64,000 nt of DNA from Lacibacter sp. H407 (GTDB taxonomy: Bacteria; Bacteroidota; Bacteroidia; Chitinophagales; Chitinophagaceae), in NCBI RefSeq assembly GCF_037892605.1, contig NZ_JBBKTU010000001.1, positions 434,001 to 498,000 on the forward strand. The letters run 5' to 3'. Made by a program: the position numbers and the translations under genes. Under the pieces are notes generated by a model. The model was not told where the DNA came from. It ran no database searches and saw nothing but the letters and a program-made list of their open reading frames with translations. Positions 9,529 through 17,797 of the stretch are shown piece by piece; positions within the stretch are counted from its first letter, which is position 1, and each line of letters opens with the position of its first letter.

Positions 9529-12500
9529 TTACTTCAACTGCTTCAATATTTCTTCAATGGCTTTGTCCAGTTGCGGATCTTTTCCGTTCAGCTTATCTTC
9601 AAAACTATTGATGATATAAATATCCGGTTGCACGCCACTCATCTCCAGGTCTTTTCCATCAAGTGAATAACAACCCCACGCAGGCATGCGTACACTTGAC
9701 CCATCCACCAATCCAATACCACTGGTGAAAATGATCCAGCGATAGGTTTCATTCCCGATAATTTTACCCAGCTTCAATGCTTTGAATCCCTGCGCTGTCA
9801 TTTCTGCATCACTCAACGATTGTTCATTGATCAATAATACAATTGGTTTATCAGCTGGTGAAAAATTGGATTGTGGTGTCAGCTTTCCTTCACGATACTT
9901 CCATTGTAAATACGTACGCTGACTTAAAAACTTCAACACCTCATCGTGTACATTTCCGCCCGTGTTATAACGAAGATCAAAGATGAGTGCATCTTTTGTT
10001 GTTAACTCCTGCGTCATATCAATAATGAACTGCTCTAATTCACCGGTACCCATATTTTTCATATACCCATACGCAATACGTCCCTTTCCTTTTTCATCCA
10101 CACGCTTTTGATTTGCATCCACCCATTCATCGTACAGATTTGAAAACAAGCTTGCCTGCGGATGAATTTTCACATTGATCATTTGTCCGTTACGGTTAAA
10201 TGTAAGACGTAGCTCCCTATCTCTTGATGGTGCTGTGAAGTAATAATTCCTGTCCATCTTTGTATCAACTATAACATCATTCACTTTCACCAATACATCA
10301 CCCGGTTTAACATCCACTGATTTACGATCGGCAGCCGAGCGACGTGCAATGTATTTTACTTTATACGGATCATCATTCTCGAAAATAATTCCGGTTTCCA
10401 TAGTTGCACTTTGCAGTGATACGTTTTCATCATCACCAAATGTGCCAAAGCCCTGGTGTGATGAGTTAAGCTCACCAAACATATCATTCAACATTGTACG
10501 CAAATCGGCACGGCTGTTCAAATGCGGTAAAAACTGTTTGTAATAATCTCTTGTTTTCTTCCAGTCGAGTCCATGAAACTTTTCATCATAATACCCTTCT
10601 TCCATACCGGCCCATGCTTCATAAAACATTTGATTGAATTCTTCTGCCAGACTTCTTCGAAATGTAAAACTGATGGCTACCGGATCAACTTTATTAGCAT
10701 CGAGATTCAGCTTTACGATATTTCCATTGGTCAACGCATATAATTTATCACTCACTTCCACTACTTCAAAGCCGAAGGTATTATCTGTACCAGCAATTTT
10801 TTCAGTTTTATTTTGTTCAAATGGCTCGATCACCGTTTTCCAAATCGCATTTCTTCCTTCACCATGATTGCTAACATACAGCACTGTTGCCTTCTCACCT
10901 TTCTGGAATACATTGATCAGAAATTGTGCTCCGGCTGAAGGACTTACCTGCTGCATCCGTTCCATCAGCAGATCCATATCAATACTGATGGGTTGTGATT
11001 GTTGTAACGAATCTGTTTTTGCAGCAGCCGGCTTCTTCTCATCTTTAAACAGTTCATTGTATTTATCAAGGCGATAGGGTTCATCAATTTTTTCCAACGG
11101 CAGGCGATACACTTTTGCATTGGCCATACCAAAAGGATAAGATGGCTTCAGGCGTTGTGAAGTGAAGTAAATATATTTTCCATCGGCCGACCATACCGGA
11201 CCGGCTTCTGTTATTCCGGTATTGGTAAGATTTGTTGTTTTATTGTTTTTGATATGATGAATAAAAATGTCCTGCTCAAAATTGCGGATCGCCGTAAACA
11301 ACACATACTCATCGTTTGGAGAAAAACCCGGATCACTATTTTGAAAAGCCCATATCTCATCTTTCACAATGGTTTTGCTTTGTAAGGTTTTTAAATCCAG
11401 CAATCGCACTTCATCTCGTCCGCTGAGATAAACTGCCATTGTACGTTTTCTATTCAATACAAGACTTCTGTTGTTTCGTTTATCGCTAGTGATTTGTTTA
11501 GCAGCGCTGCTACTATCGGCACGAATGCTGTACCAGTTGGTATAGCCATCGAGTGTTTGATTAAACAATACAGTTTTACTGTCACTCATCCAACGTACTT
11601 CACGTACACGCTCTGCAGAGTTGCGGTTGATCTGTTGTACAAATTTTCCATCTACATCACTCACAAATAATTCGCCACGGGAAACAAATGCCAGTTTTTT
11701 CCCATCGGGTGCTACATCAAATGCACTGATGTTGCCACGTACTTCATAATCTTTATCTTTTGGTAATACCTGATTACGTACAATCGAGATATTCAGTTTC
11801 TTTTCTTTATCAGTCTTTACATCATACAGCCACAGTTGATAATCTTTTTCAAACACTACTTTGCCACCTGCTGCATTTACCTGCGGCGTTTTGATAGAAG
11901 AAGAAAAACGGGTCAGGCCCTTTTTCTTTCCACTCTCCATTGTGTAGAGATTGTATTCACCATTTGCTTCGTCTGAAATAAAATAGATGTTCCCGCTTCT
12001 GTCAATGCTGGCTGCAAAATCTTTTCCTTCCCAGCTTGTGTACTTCTTGTGTTGTTTTGTTTTGAGGTTATACGACTGAATCTCAGGATTGAATGCGCCT
12101 TTGTATCGTTTCCGATTTACCTGGCTTATGCTTTCCCAAGTATCATTGAAAAAGATCTCACCGCTGGTTGGGTGTTCCACCAGGTTATGATCGTACTGGA
12201 AAAAATTACTGCCAAACACACGTTGCGGTGTACCACCATCGGCGCTTACTTTATAACCGGCTACCTGTCCCATGCGGCCGCTGTTGAAATAAATATGTTT
12301 GGAATCCCAACTCCAGCTGGTTACTTCATCATTAGCGCTGTGATAAGTGATTTGTTTTACATCGCCACCACTCACCGACATCATATAAACTTCCGGATTG
12401 CCGGTTTGACGACCGGTAAATGCGATCCACTTTCCATCGGGCGAAACACGTGCTGATGTTTCATAACCCTGCATGGCTGTAACACGAACTGCCTGTCCAT

Positions 12501-12654
12501 CGTTTACATTGGCTTTCCATAGATCTCCTTCAAAAGAAAAGATCACAGTTTGGCCATCGGGTGTTAATGTTGGATTGGAAAGAAAATATGCATTGTCCTG
12601 CGCAAAGGACTGACTGATGATAAAGCTGCTCAACAGCAACAACAAGTATTTCAT
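9529..12654 (-). CDS. Tricorn-like S41 protease with beta-propeller and PDZ domain
   Basis: This protein of about 1041 residues has a signal peptide (1-19, ending SFAQ). A long region of WD40-like PD40 beta-propeller repeats (about 20-660) shows recurring segments such as SPDGKWIAF and SADGKYIYF. A helical segment and a PDZ-like domain (around GDVLVKVNDV) come next. The C-terminal S41 core contains the nucleophile Ser in QSLSDAE. Tricorn proteases degrade peptides; exported Bacteroidota versions probably process peptides in the periplasm. I start at ATG 12654, since the upstream in-frame ATG at 12756 would add 34 residues before a perfect signal peptide and would overlap the upstream gene's terminator. 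It is monocistronic. Confidence 0.93.
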   Translation of the reverse strand: MKYLLLLLSSFIISQSFAQDNAYFLSNPTLTPDGQTVIFSFEGDLWKANVNDGQAVRVTAMQGYETSARVSPDGKWIAFTGRQTGNPEVYMMSVSGGDVKQITYHSANDEVTSWSWDSKHIYFNSGRMGQVAGYKVSADGGTPQRVFGSNFFQYDHNLVEHPTSGEIFFNDTWESISQVNRKRYKGAFNPEIQSYNLKTKQHKKYTSWEGKDFAASIDRSGNIYFISDEANGEYNLYTMESGKKKGLTRFSSSIKTPQVNAAGGKVVFEKDYQLWLYDVKTDKEKKLNISIVRNQVLPKDKDYEVRGNISAFDVAPDGKKLAFVSRGELFVSDVDGKFVQQINRNSAERVREVRWMSDSKTVLFNQTLDGYTNWYSIRADSSSAAKQITSDKRNNRSLVLNRKRTMAVYLSGRDEVRLLDLKTLQSKTIVKDEIWAFQNSDPGFSPNDEYVLFTAIRNFEQDIFIHHIKNNKTTNLTNTGITEAGPVWSADGKYIYFTSQRLKPSYPFGMANAKVYRLPLEKIDEPYRLDKYNELFKDEKKPAAAKTDSLQQSQPISIDMDLLMERMQQVSPSAGAQFLINVFQKGEKATVLYVSNHGEGRNAIWKTVIEPFEQNKTEKIAGTDNTFGFEVVEVSDKLYALTNGNIVKLNLDANKVDPVAISFTFRRSLAEEFNQMFYEAWAGMEEGYYDEKFHGLDWKKTRDYYKQFLPHLNSRADLRTMLNDMFGELNSSHQGFGTFGDDENVSLQSATMETGIIFENDDPYKVKYIARRSAADRKSVDVKPGDVLVKVNDVIVDTKMDRNYYFTAPSRDRELRLTFNRNGQMINVKIHPQASLFSNLYDEWVDANQKRVDEKGKGRIAYGYMKNMGTGELEQFIIDMTQELTTKDALIFDLRYNTGGNVHDEVLKFLSQRTYLQWKYREGKLTPQSNFSPADKPIVLLINEQSLSDAEMTAQGFKALKLGKIIGNETYRWIIFTSGIGLVDGSSVRMPAWGCYSLDGKDLEMSGVQPDIYIINSFEDKLNGKDPQLDKAIEEILKQLK

Positions 12655-12716
12655 ATTTGGAGGTTTTGTACTGGGAAAGTACGAAACTACCCGATTGGAA
12701 AGCTTTGAAATGAAGA

Positions 12717-12753
12717 AAGGTTGATGAATGGTGAAAAACCATTTATCAACCTT
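12717..12753 (-). terminator. Probable terminator of the lipoprotein gene
   Basis: A 15-bp near-perfect inverted repeat (AAGGTTGATGAATGG against CCATTTATCAACCTT) with a 7-base loop begins 22 bp past the lipoprotein stop and is followed on the minus strand by TTCTTCATTTC. The single mismatch is a G-T pair on the plus strand. It contains the words TGAATGG and TGAA, which resemble the nearby heptad repeats. Confidence 0.6.
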
Positions 12754-12775
12754 CACTATCGTTGTATCAACTGTA

Positions 12776-13198
12776 TTACTTTTTCGGCGCTTCTACCTGG
12801 TACTCTTTCAGGTGACGATAGAATAATGACCCGTTCTCAACTTTTACCAACCGGTATTCCATAAATGTACTGTCGGCATCATAAAATCCAATGATGCAGG
12901 AAAGATCATCATCACCTCTTTTCAATTCAGGTTTTGGCATGATGCCCATGTTCGGCAAAGTGAAGATCTTTTCACTGCTTGCATCTTTATACGAAAACTT
13001 CACTTCAAAATTCAACGATTCTTTTTGCTCAAACAATTGCACTTTAAACTGCGCACTATCCGCAGCATTTACTACATACTCCTTTATTGCTGCAGGATTT
13101 ACAGTTGCACGTTCCTTTACAAAAGGTTCGTTGTTGTTAGGATTCTTTTCGCCGCAAGCTGCAAACGCTAACGCTGCAATAACTACTAATCTTTTCAT
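12776..13198 (-). CDS. Small lipoprotein of unknown function
   Basis: This 140-residue protein has a lipoprotein signal, with a lipobox ending LAFAAC at residue 15. The acylated Cys is followed by GEKNPNNNE, a flexible tether. The rest is one beta-rich domain of about 110 residues without a motif I recognise. It lies just upstream of the S41 protease on the same strand but is separated from it by a hairpin, and follows leuS by 45 bp. It is probably attached to the inner or outer membrane, facing the periplasm. Confidence 0.7.
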   Translation of the reverse strand: MKRLVVIAALAFAACGEKNPNNNEPFVKERATVNPAAIKEYVVNAADSAQFKVQLFEQKESLNFEVKFSYKDASSEKIFTLPNMGIMPKPELKRGDDDLSCIIGFYDADSTFMEYRLVKVENGSLFYRHLKEYQVEAPKK

Positions 13199-13221
13199 TC
13201 TGTTTTGAATTTAAGGGGTGA

Positions 13222-13238
13222 TGCGGCTTTTCGCCGCA
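13222..13238 (-). terminator. Short GC hairpin after leuS
   Basis: A 6-bp stem (TGCGGC / GCCGCA) with a 5-base loop lies 5 bp past the leuS stop on the minus strand. No clear U-tract follows, so it may be a weak terminator or only an RNA-end stabiliser. Confidence 0.45.
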
Positions 13239-13243
13239 ATAAC

Positions 13244-16021
13244 TTATATAACTACGTTGATCATTTTGTTCTTTACATAAATGATCTTCTTTGGTTGTTT
13301 GCCATCGAGCCATTTCAAGACCACTTCGTTGTTCAACACGATCTGTTCTACTTCTGCTTGTGTAATGCTGAGATCCAATGTTAACTCGGTTCTTGTTTTA
13401 CCGTTAATGGCAACCGGGTAATCTTTGGTTGATTCAGTTACATACTTCGCTTCAAATTTCGGAAACGCAGCATCAAGAATAGAACCACTGTTGCCCAATG
13501 CACTCCACAACTCTTCACTCACATGCGGTGCATACGGTGTTAAAAGAATAAGCAACTGCTCCAGGATTTCTTTCTTGTGACATTTGAGATCGCTGAGTTC
13601 ATTTACAGCGATCATGAACGTACTTACACCGGTATTGAAACTGAAACGTTCGGTATCGTCTTCAATTTTCTTAATGGTCTTGTGTAATACTTTCAGTTCA
13701 GCATCAGTTGCTTTATCGTTATTCCAAACCTGGCCTTTCACTTCATCATAAAACAAACGCCAGAGTTTTTTAATGAAGCGATGTACACCTTCAATACCCT
13801 TCGTGTCCCAGGGTTTGCTGATCTCAACCGGACCAAGGAACATTTCATACATCCGGAACGTATCTGCACCGTATTTGGATACAAGATCATCAGGGTTGAC
13901 GGTGTTGAATTTGCTCTTACTCATCTTCTCCACTTCACTGCCGCAGATGTATTTACCATCTTCTAAAATAAATTCTGCACCTGCATGTTCATTGTTGCGC
14001 CATTTCCTGAATGTTTCCATATCCAGTTCATATCCATCAACAAAGTTTACATCCACATGAAGCTTATCTAATTTCTTACCATCGTATTCTTCATCACCTT
14101 TCAACAAACCTTTTGAAACAAACGTGTTTGTTCCGTTAATGCGATAAACAAACCGGGAAGAACCTTGTATCATCCCTTGATTCACCAATTTCTTAAAAGG
14201 TTCATCGTAGCCGATATGTCCAAGATCATATAAGGCTTTCGTCCACATACGGCTGTACAATAAATGTCCAACTGCATGCTCTGTTCCACCAATATAAATA
14301 TCGACCTGGTTCCAGTAATCACTTACACTGCGATCACAAAATGCTTTATCATTATGCGGATCCATATAACGTAAGAAATACCAGGATGAACCTGCATAGC
14401 CGGGCATCGTGTTTGTTTCTAATTCTTTCGCCACCCATTCAGGAATATTTGCCAACGGACCTTCACCTTCAGGACCGGGAGAATAACTATCTACTTCCGG
14501 TAACAGCAATGGCAATTCAGTTTCGCTTAACGCATAAGCTGTTCCTTCTTTCCATTGAATCGGGAACGGTTCGCCCCAATAACGCTGACGACTAAACGCT
14601 GCATCACGCATTCTGTAATTTACCTTGCGAGTACCAATTCCCAATTCCTCCAGCTTACCAATTACAATTTCAGCAGCTTCACGCATGCCTGTGCCATTTA
14701 AGAAACCACTGTTTTCAAGCGTTGCATCTTTTGTTGCATTGGCATCTTCACCATTAAAATGTTTACCAATAATGTTAGTGATGGGAATATTAAAATGCTT
14801 TGCAAATTTGAAATCACGTTCATCGCCGCATGGCACCGCCATGATAGCACCTGTACCATACCCTGCTAATACATATTCTGATATCCAGATCGGAATTTCT
14901 CTTCCATCAAACGGATTCACTGCATATGCGCCAGTAAACACACCACTGATCTTTTTTTCCGCTTGCCGTTCACGCTCACTTCTGCTTTTTACATAAGCAA
15001 TGTATTCATCAACGGCAGTTGTTTGCTCAGCTGATTTTATTTGATCAACTAATTCCAACTCTGGAGCAATCACCATAAAGTCAACACCGAAGATGGTATC
15101 GGGTCTCGTTGTATAAACTCTGAGTTGTTGTTCGTGACCTTTTATTGCAAAATCAATTTCAGCACCGCTTGATTTTCCGATCCAGTTGGTTTGCATTTCT
15201 TTCATGCTTTCGCTGAATTCAATGCGCTCTAACCCTTCGAGTAAACGATCAGCATATTCAGTTATACGCAAATACCACTGACGTAATTTCTTTTTCACTA
15301 CCGGATGTCCGCCACGTTCACTTACACCATTCACTACTTCATCGTTCGCTAACACAGTACCCAATGCTTCGCACCAGTTTACTTCGCCATAACCGCAATA
15401 GGCAAGGCGATATTGCATGAGGATGTCCTGCTGCGTTTTTTCAGCAAATGACTTCCACTCTTCTGCAGTAAACGAAGTAATCGGGAATTGGGAATTAGGA
15501 ATTGGGTGGCTGGCATTACCTTCTGTTTCAAACGAAGCGATCAGCACATCGATCTTTTCAGCTTTGTTTGTTGTACGGTTGTAAAAACTATTAAAGAGTT
15601 GTAAGAAGATCCACTGTGTCCATTTGTAATAACCGGGATCACAAGTGCGTACCTCACGGTCCCAATCGTAACAGAAACCAATATTATCTAACTGTCGGCG
15701 GAAATTATTAATATTCTGATCGGTACTAACGGCGGGGTGTACCCCATGTTCAATGGCATATTGCTCAGCCGGCAAACCAAATGCATCGTAGCCCATCGGG
15801 TGCAATACATTAAATCCTTTCAGGCGTTTGAAACGGGAATAAATATCGCTGGCAATATAACCGAGCGGATGACCCACGTGCAATCCTGCACCACTCGGAT
15901 ACGGAAACATGTCTAACACATAAAACTTTGGCTTGTCACTTACATTCGAAACCTTGTAGGCATTTGTATTGATCCATTGCTGTTGCCATTTCTTCTCAAT
16001 TTCTCTGAACTTATATTCCAT
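13244..16021 (-). CDS. leuS: Leucyl-tRNA synthetase
   Basis: This 925-residue class I synthetase charges tRNA-Leu. The HIGH-type motif is HVGH at residues 48-51 (after PYPSGAG), and KMSKS is at about 699-703. The CP1 editing domain is present (TTRPDTIFGVDFMV; later YGTGAIMAVPCGDERD), as is the C-terminal anticodon-binding region. Length is usual for bacterial LeuRS. Residues 172-181 (HPIPNSQFPI) are encoded by three 7-bp GGGAATT-type repeats at 15483-15506. They sit in a variable loop before FTAEEW where I recall family members differing in length. The start ATG matches the conserved N-terminus. Confidence 0.98.
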   Translation of the reverse strand: MEYKFREIEKKWQQQWINTNAYKVSNVSDKPKFYVLDMFPYPSGAGLHVGHPLGYIASDIYSRFKRLKGFNVLHPMGYDAFGLPAEQYAIEHGVHPAVSTDQNINNFRRQLDNIGFCYDWDREVRTCDPGYYKWTQWIFLQLFNSFYNRTTNKAEKIDVLIASFETEGNASHPIPNSQFPITSFTAEEWKSFAEKTQQDILMQYRLAYCGYGEVNWCEALGTVLANDEVVNGVSERGGHPVVKKKLRQWYLRITEYADRLLEGLERIEFSESMKEMQTNWIGKSSGAEIDFAIKGHEQQLRVYTTRPDTIFGVDFMVIAPELELVDQIKSAEQTTAVDEYIAYVKSRSERERQAEKKISGVFTGAYAVNPFDGREIPIWISEYVLAGYGTGAIMAVPCGDERDFKFAKHFNIPITNIIGKHFNGEDANATKDATLENSGFLNGTGMREAAEIVIGKLEELGIGTRKVNYRMRDAAFSRQRYWGEPFPIQWKEGTAYALSETELPLLLPEVDSYSPGPEGEGPLANIPEWVAKELETNTMPGYAGSSWYFLRYMDPHNDKAFCDRSVSDYWNQVDIYIGGTEHAVGHLLYSRMWTKALYDLGHIGYDEPFKKLVNQGMIQGSSRFVYRINGTNTFVSKGLLKGDEEYDGKKLDKLHVDVNFVDGYELDMETFRKWRNNEHAGAEFILEDGKYICGSEVEKMSKSKFNTVNPDDLVSKYGADTFRMYEMFLGPVEISKPWDTKGIEGVHRFIKKLWRLFYDEVKGQVWNNDKATDAELKVLHKTIKKIEDDTERFSFNTGVSTFMIAVNELSDLKCHKKEILEQLLILLTPYAPHVSEELWSALGNSGSILDAAFPKFEAKYVTESTKDYPVAINGKTRTELTLDLSITQAEVEQIVLNNEVVLKWLDGKQPKKIIYVKNKMINVVI
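15483..15506. repeat. Heptanucleotide repeat (GGGAATT type) inside leuS
   Basis: Three consecutive 7-bp units (GGGAATT twice, AGGAATT) plus GGG lie in frame inside leuS. Because 21 bp is seven codons, the array does not break the frame. It codes for part of a surface loop at residues 172-181. Confidence 0.65.
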
Positions 16022-16127
16022 GTACCGTTTCGGTTGGTTTTATTTTGTTGTCGACTATTATTAATTCTATTTATCTGTTGTTGCGTCGCACACTGCATCT
16101 GCAATGCATCTTTCTTCATTTTTGGTT

Positions 16128-16206
16128 CCACAAAGAACACAAAGTGAATCACAAAGATCACGGGCTTCGTGTGCTTTGTGTGTTTGTTCTCTGTGACCTT
16201 TGTGCT
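16128..16206. repeat. Inverted CACAAAG repeat element between leuS and ftsX
   Basis: The left arm carries three spaced CACAAAG words, and the right arm carries their reverse complement CTTTGTG with CTCTGTG variants, around a short GGGCTT centre. The arms could form a long imperfect stem-loop of about 75 nt. It lies in the 432-bp gap between divergent genes and codes for nothing I can see. Confidence 0.65.
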
Positions 16207-16368
16207 ACTCTCTGTTCATTTGAAAAACAGAACGTACAAGTGAGTGACACAACAGGCGATGAACAGAGCTGTGAAAGAAGACTTAAAAAACTGTATTCTT
16301 CCTTCTTTCTGCACAACCCGTAAAATAATGGCAGATATCAACCGTTAAGTGGGCAACAAAATTAAGGA

Positions 16369-16394
16369 TTGCAGGGCTAAATCTGCTAAATTTG
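16369..16394 (+). promoter_or_regulatory. Candidate Bacteroidota promoter for ftsX
   Basis: A perfect TAnnTTTG element (TAAATTTG, 16387-16394) lies 15 bp after a TTG at 16369, slightly short of the usual spacing. The predicted start of transcription near 16400 favours the ATG at 16454 over the upstream GTG at 16349. Confidence 0.45.
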
Positions 16395-16453
16395 CCCACA
16401 TCCTGTGTAGGGCAGGATTCTTAAGCTTTACGAACTTACAAAATCAACACTGC

Positions 16454-17332
16454 ATGGCGCAAGAACAAAGCAAAGCTTCTATGAAACGCTCGAAGCCATC
16501 TTACCTGTATAGTATTATAGGTGTGGCATTGGTGCTCTTCATTCTCGGTGTACTTGGATGGATCTTTTTAAACTTCCAGAAAGTGGGTAACACGTTGCGT
16601 GAAAATATCCAGTTTCATGCATGGCTGAGCACTACCAACAAAAAATCGATCGACAGTTTAACCACATACGTGGCAGCTCAACCTTATGTAAAATCATCGG
16701 CCTACATCAACAAAGAAATGGCCAAAGAAATTTACAACAAGGATGGCAACGAAAGCTGGGAAAATATTCTTGACGAAAACCCATTACCGGAAAGTGTGGA
16801 TTTTTATGCCAAGGCAGACTATGTGCAGAAAGACAGTCTGGATATTATTACGGCAGATCTGCTGACGAAATTCCCCGGCGTGATCAGTGAAGTGCAATAC
16901 CCCAAAGACTTAGTGAATACATTAAATGAACGGGCGCAGAAAGTGGGACTTGTGTTGCTGATCGTCGCCATTTTATTGAGTGCGATCGTGATCGTGTCGA
17001 TCGATACCACTATTCGATTGGCCATGTTCAGCAACCGGTTTTTGATCAAAACCATGCAGATGGTGGGTGCTACCCGAGGGTTTATTGCCCGGCCGATGAA
17101 CGTACGGGCGATCATCAACGGACTGATCAGTTCAGGTATTGCTATTGCTGCTATTTGGGCGGTGATCACCTGGGCCGAAAGCTATATTCCTGATATGAAG
17201 GCGCTTCGTGATCCGAAAATTTACCTCATTCTCTTTGGTTCCATTATTCTGATTGGCGTGGGCATTTCGCTGTACAGCACCCACCGAAGTGTGATGAAGT
17301 ATTTGCGGATGAAACTCGACGAGTTGTATTAA
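16454..17332 (+). CDS. ftsX: Cell division protein FtsX
   Basis: This protein of about 292 residues has the FtsX layout. A short cytoplasmic N-terminus precedes a first membrane helix at about 18-40 (SIIGVALVLFILGVLGWIF). A periplasmic domain of about 120 residues follows, then three further membrane helices (around 170-190, 225-245 and 265-285) typical of the FtsX permease core. FtsX with FtsE controls peptidoglycan hydrolases at the septum; ftsE is not adjacent, which is common in this phylum. I chose ATG 16454 because the upstream GTG extension (16349) lies before a good promoter element. DUF3098 and uppP follow, a neighbourhood I recall as conserved in Bacteroidota. Confidence 0.92.
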   Translation: MAQEQSKASMKRSKPSYLYSIIGVALVLFILGVLGWIFLNFQKVGNTLRENIQFHAWLSTTNKKSIDSLTTYVAAQPYVKSSAYINKEMAKEIYNKDGNESWENILDENPLPESVDFYAKADYVQKDSLDIITADLLTKFPGVISEVQYPKDLVNTLNERAQKVGLVLLIVAILLSAIVIVSIDTTIRLAMFSNRFLIKTMQMVGATRGFIARPMNVRAIINGLISSGIAIAAIWAVITWAESYIPDMKALRDPKIYLILFGSIILIGVGISLYSTHRSVMKYLRMKLDELY

Positions 17333-17334
17333 CA

Positions 17335-17405
17335 GTTGATAGTTCATAGTTAATGGTTCATGGAAAAATGGCCCGGCTATGAACTATGAACCATCGACCA
17401 TGAAC
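17335..17405. repeat. Inverted heptanucleotide arrays (GTTNATR type)
   Basis: Four 7-bp units of the form GTTGATA/GTTCATA/GTTAATG/GTTCATG (17335-17362) start 2 bp past the ftsX stop. After a 15-bp GC-richer centre, four inverted units occupy 17378-17405. The arms can pair imperfectly, with one to three mismatches per unit. Confidence 0.75.
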
Positions 17406-17445
17406 TATTCCAAAATCCTTATATTGCACCCCTCAAACTGAGACT

Positions 17446-17682
17446 ATGAGTCAGAAAAAAACAGCAACGATTTTTACAAAAGAGAACTACAAATGGATGA
17501 TGATCGGCGCAGCCGCTATTATTGTTGGCTTATTGCTGATGATCGGTGGAAAGAGCGCCGATCCAAATGTGTTCAATAAAGAGGAGGTGTACAGTTTCCG
17601 CAGAATTACTTTGGCACCGATTCTGATCATTGCCGGATTGATCATTGAGATCTACGCCATCATGAAAAAGCCAAAAGACTAA
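17446..17682 (+). CDS. DUF3098 family small membrane protein
   Basis: This 78-residue protein has two membrane helices (about 18-34 and 54-72), a short loop between them, and a Lys-rich C-terminus (MKKPKD). It matches DUF3098 in size, topology and the segment KSADPNVFN. It sits between ftsX and uppP, a position I recall as conserved, which suggests a role in envelope division or lipid carrier metabolism. The biochemical function is unknown. A TATATTGC word near 17421 could be a weak promoter for it. Confidence 0.85.
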   Translation: MSQKKTATIFTKENYKWMMIGAAAIIVGLLLMIGGKSADPNVFNKEEVYSFRRITLAPILIIAGLIIEIYAIMKKPKD

Positions 17683-17689
17683 AAGACAT

Positions 17690-17790
17690 AATTTGAAAAT
17701 GAACCGATTTGAAAATTTGAAAATGAACAATTCAAATACTCAAATCGGTTTTTTTATTTTCAAATTTTCAAATTAACCCATTTTCAAATT
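17690..17790. repeat. Nested inverted repeat of TTTGAAAA words
   Basis: The region is bounded by a perfect 12-bp inverted repeat (AATTTGAAAATG at 17690-17701, CATTTTCAAATT at 17779-17790). Inside are further TTTGAAAA copies and their complements, plus the terminator stem at 17702-17750. It ends 7 bp before the TTG start of uppP. Confidence 0.75.
17702..17757 (+). terminator. Intrinsic terminator after DUF3098 gene
   Basis: A perfect 10-bp stem (AACCGATTTG / CAAATCGGTT) with a 29-base loop is followed by a run of seven T. The loop itself consists of TTTGAAAA repeat units that can pair further. Confidence 0.7.
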
Positions 17791-17797
17791 TGCATTC

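Noticed and set aside
12049-12456. 135-codon frame antisense to the S41 protease
   Set aside because: The opposite-strand protein is strongly supported by propeller repeats throughout this stretch.
14630-14655. Second GGAATTG repeat in leuS
   Set aside because: Only two units, and they encode the conserved LGIGTRKVNYR segment of LeuRS, so protein constraint explains the sequence.
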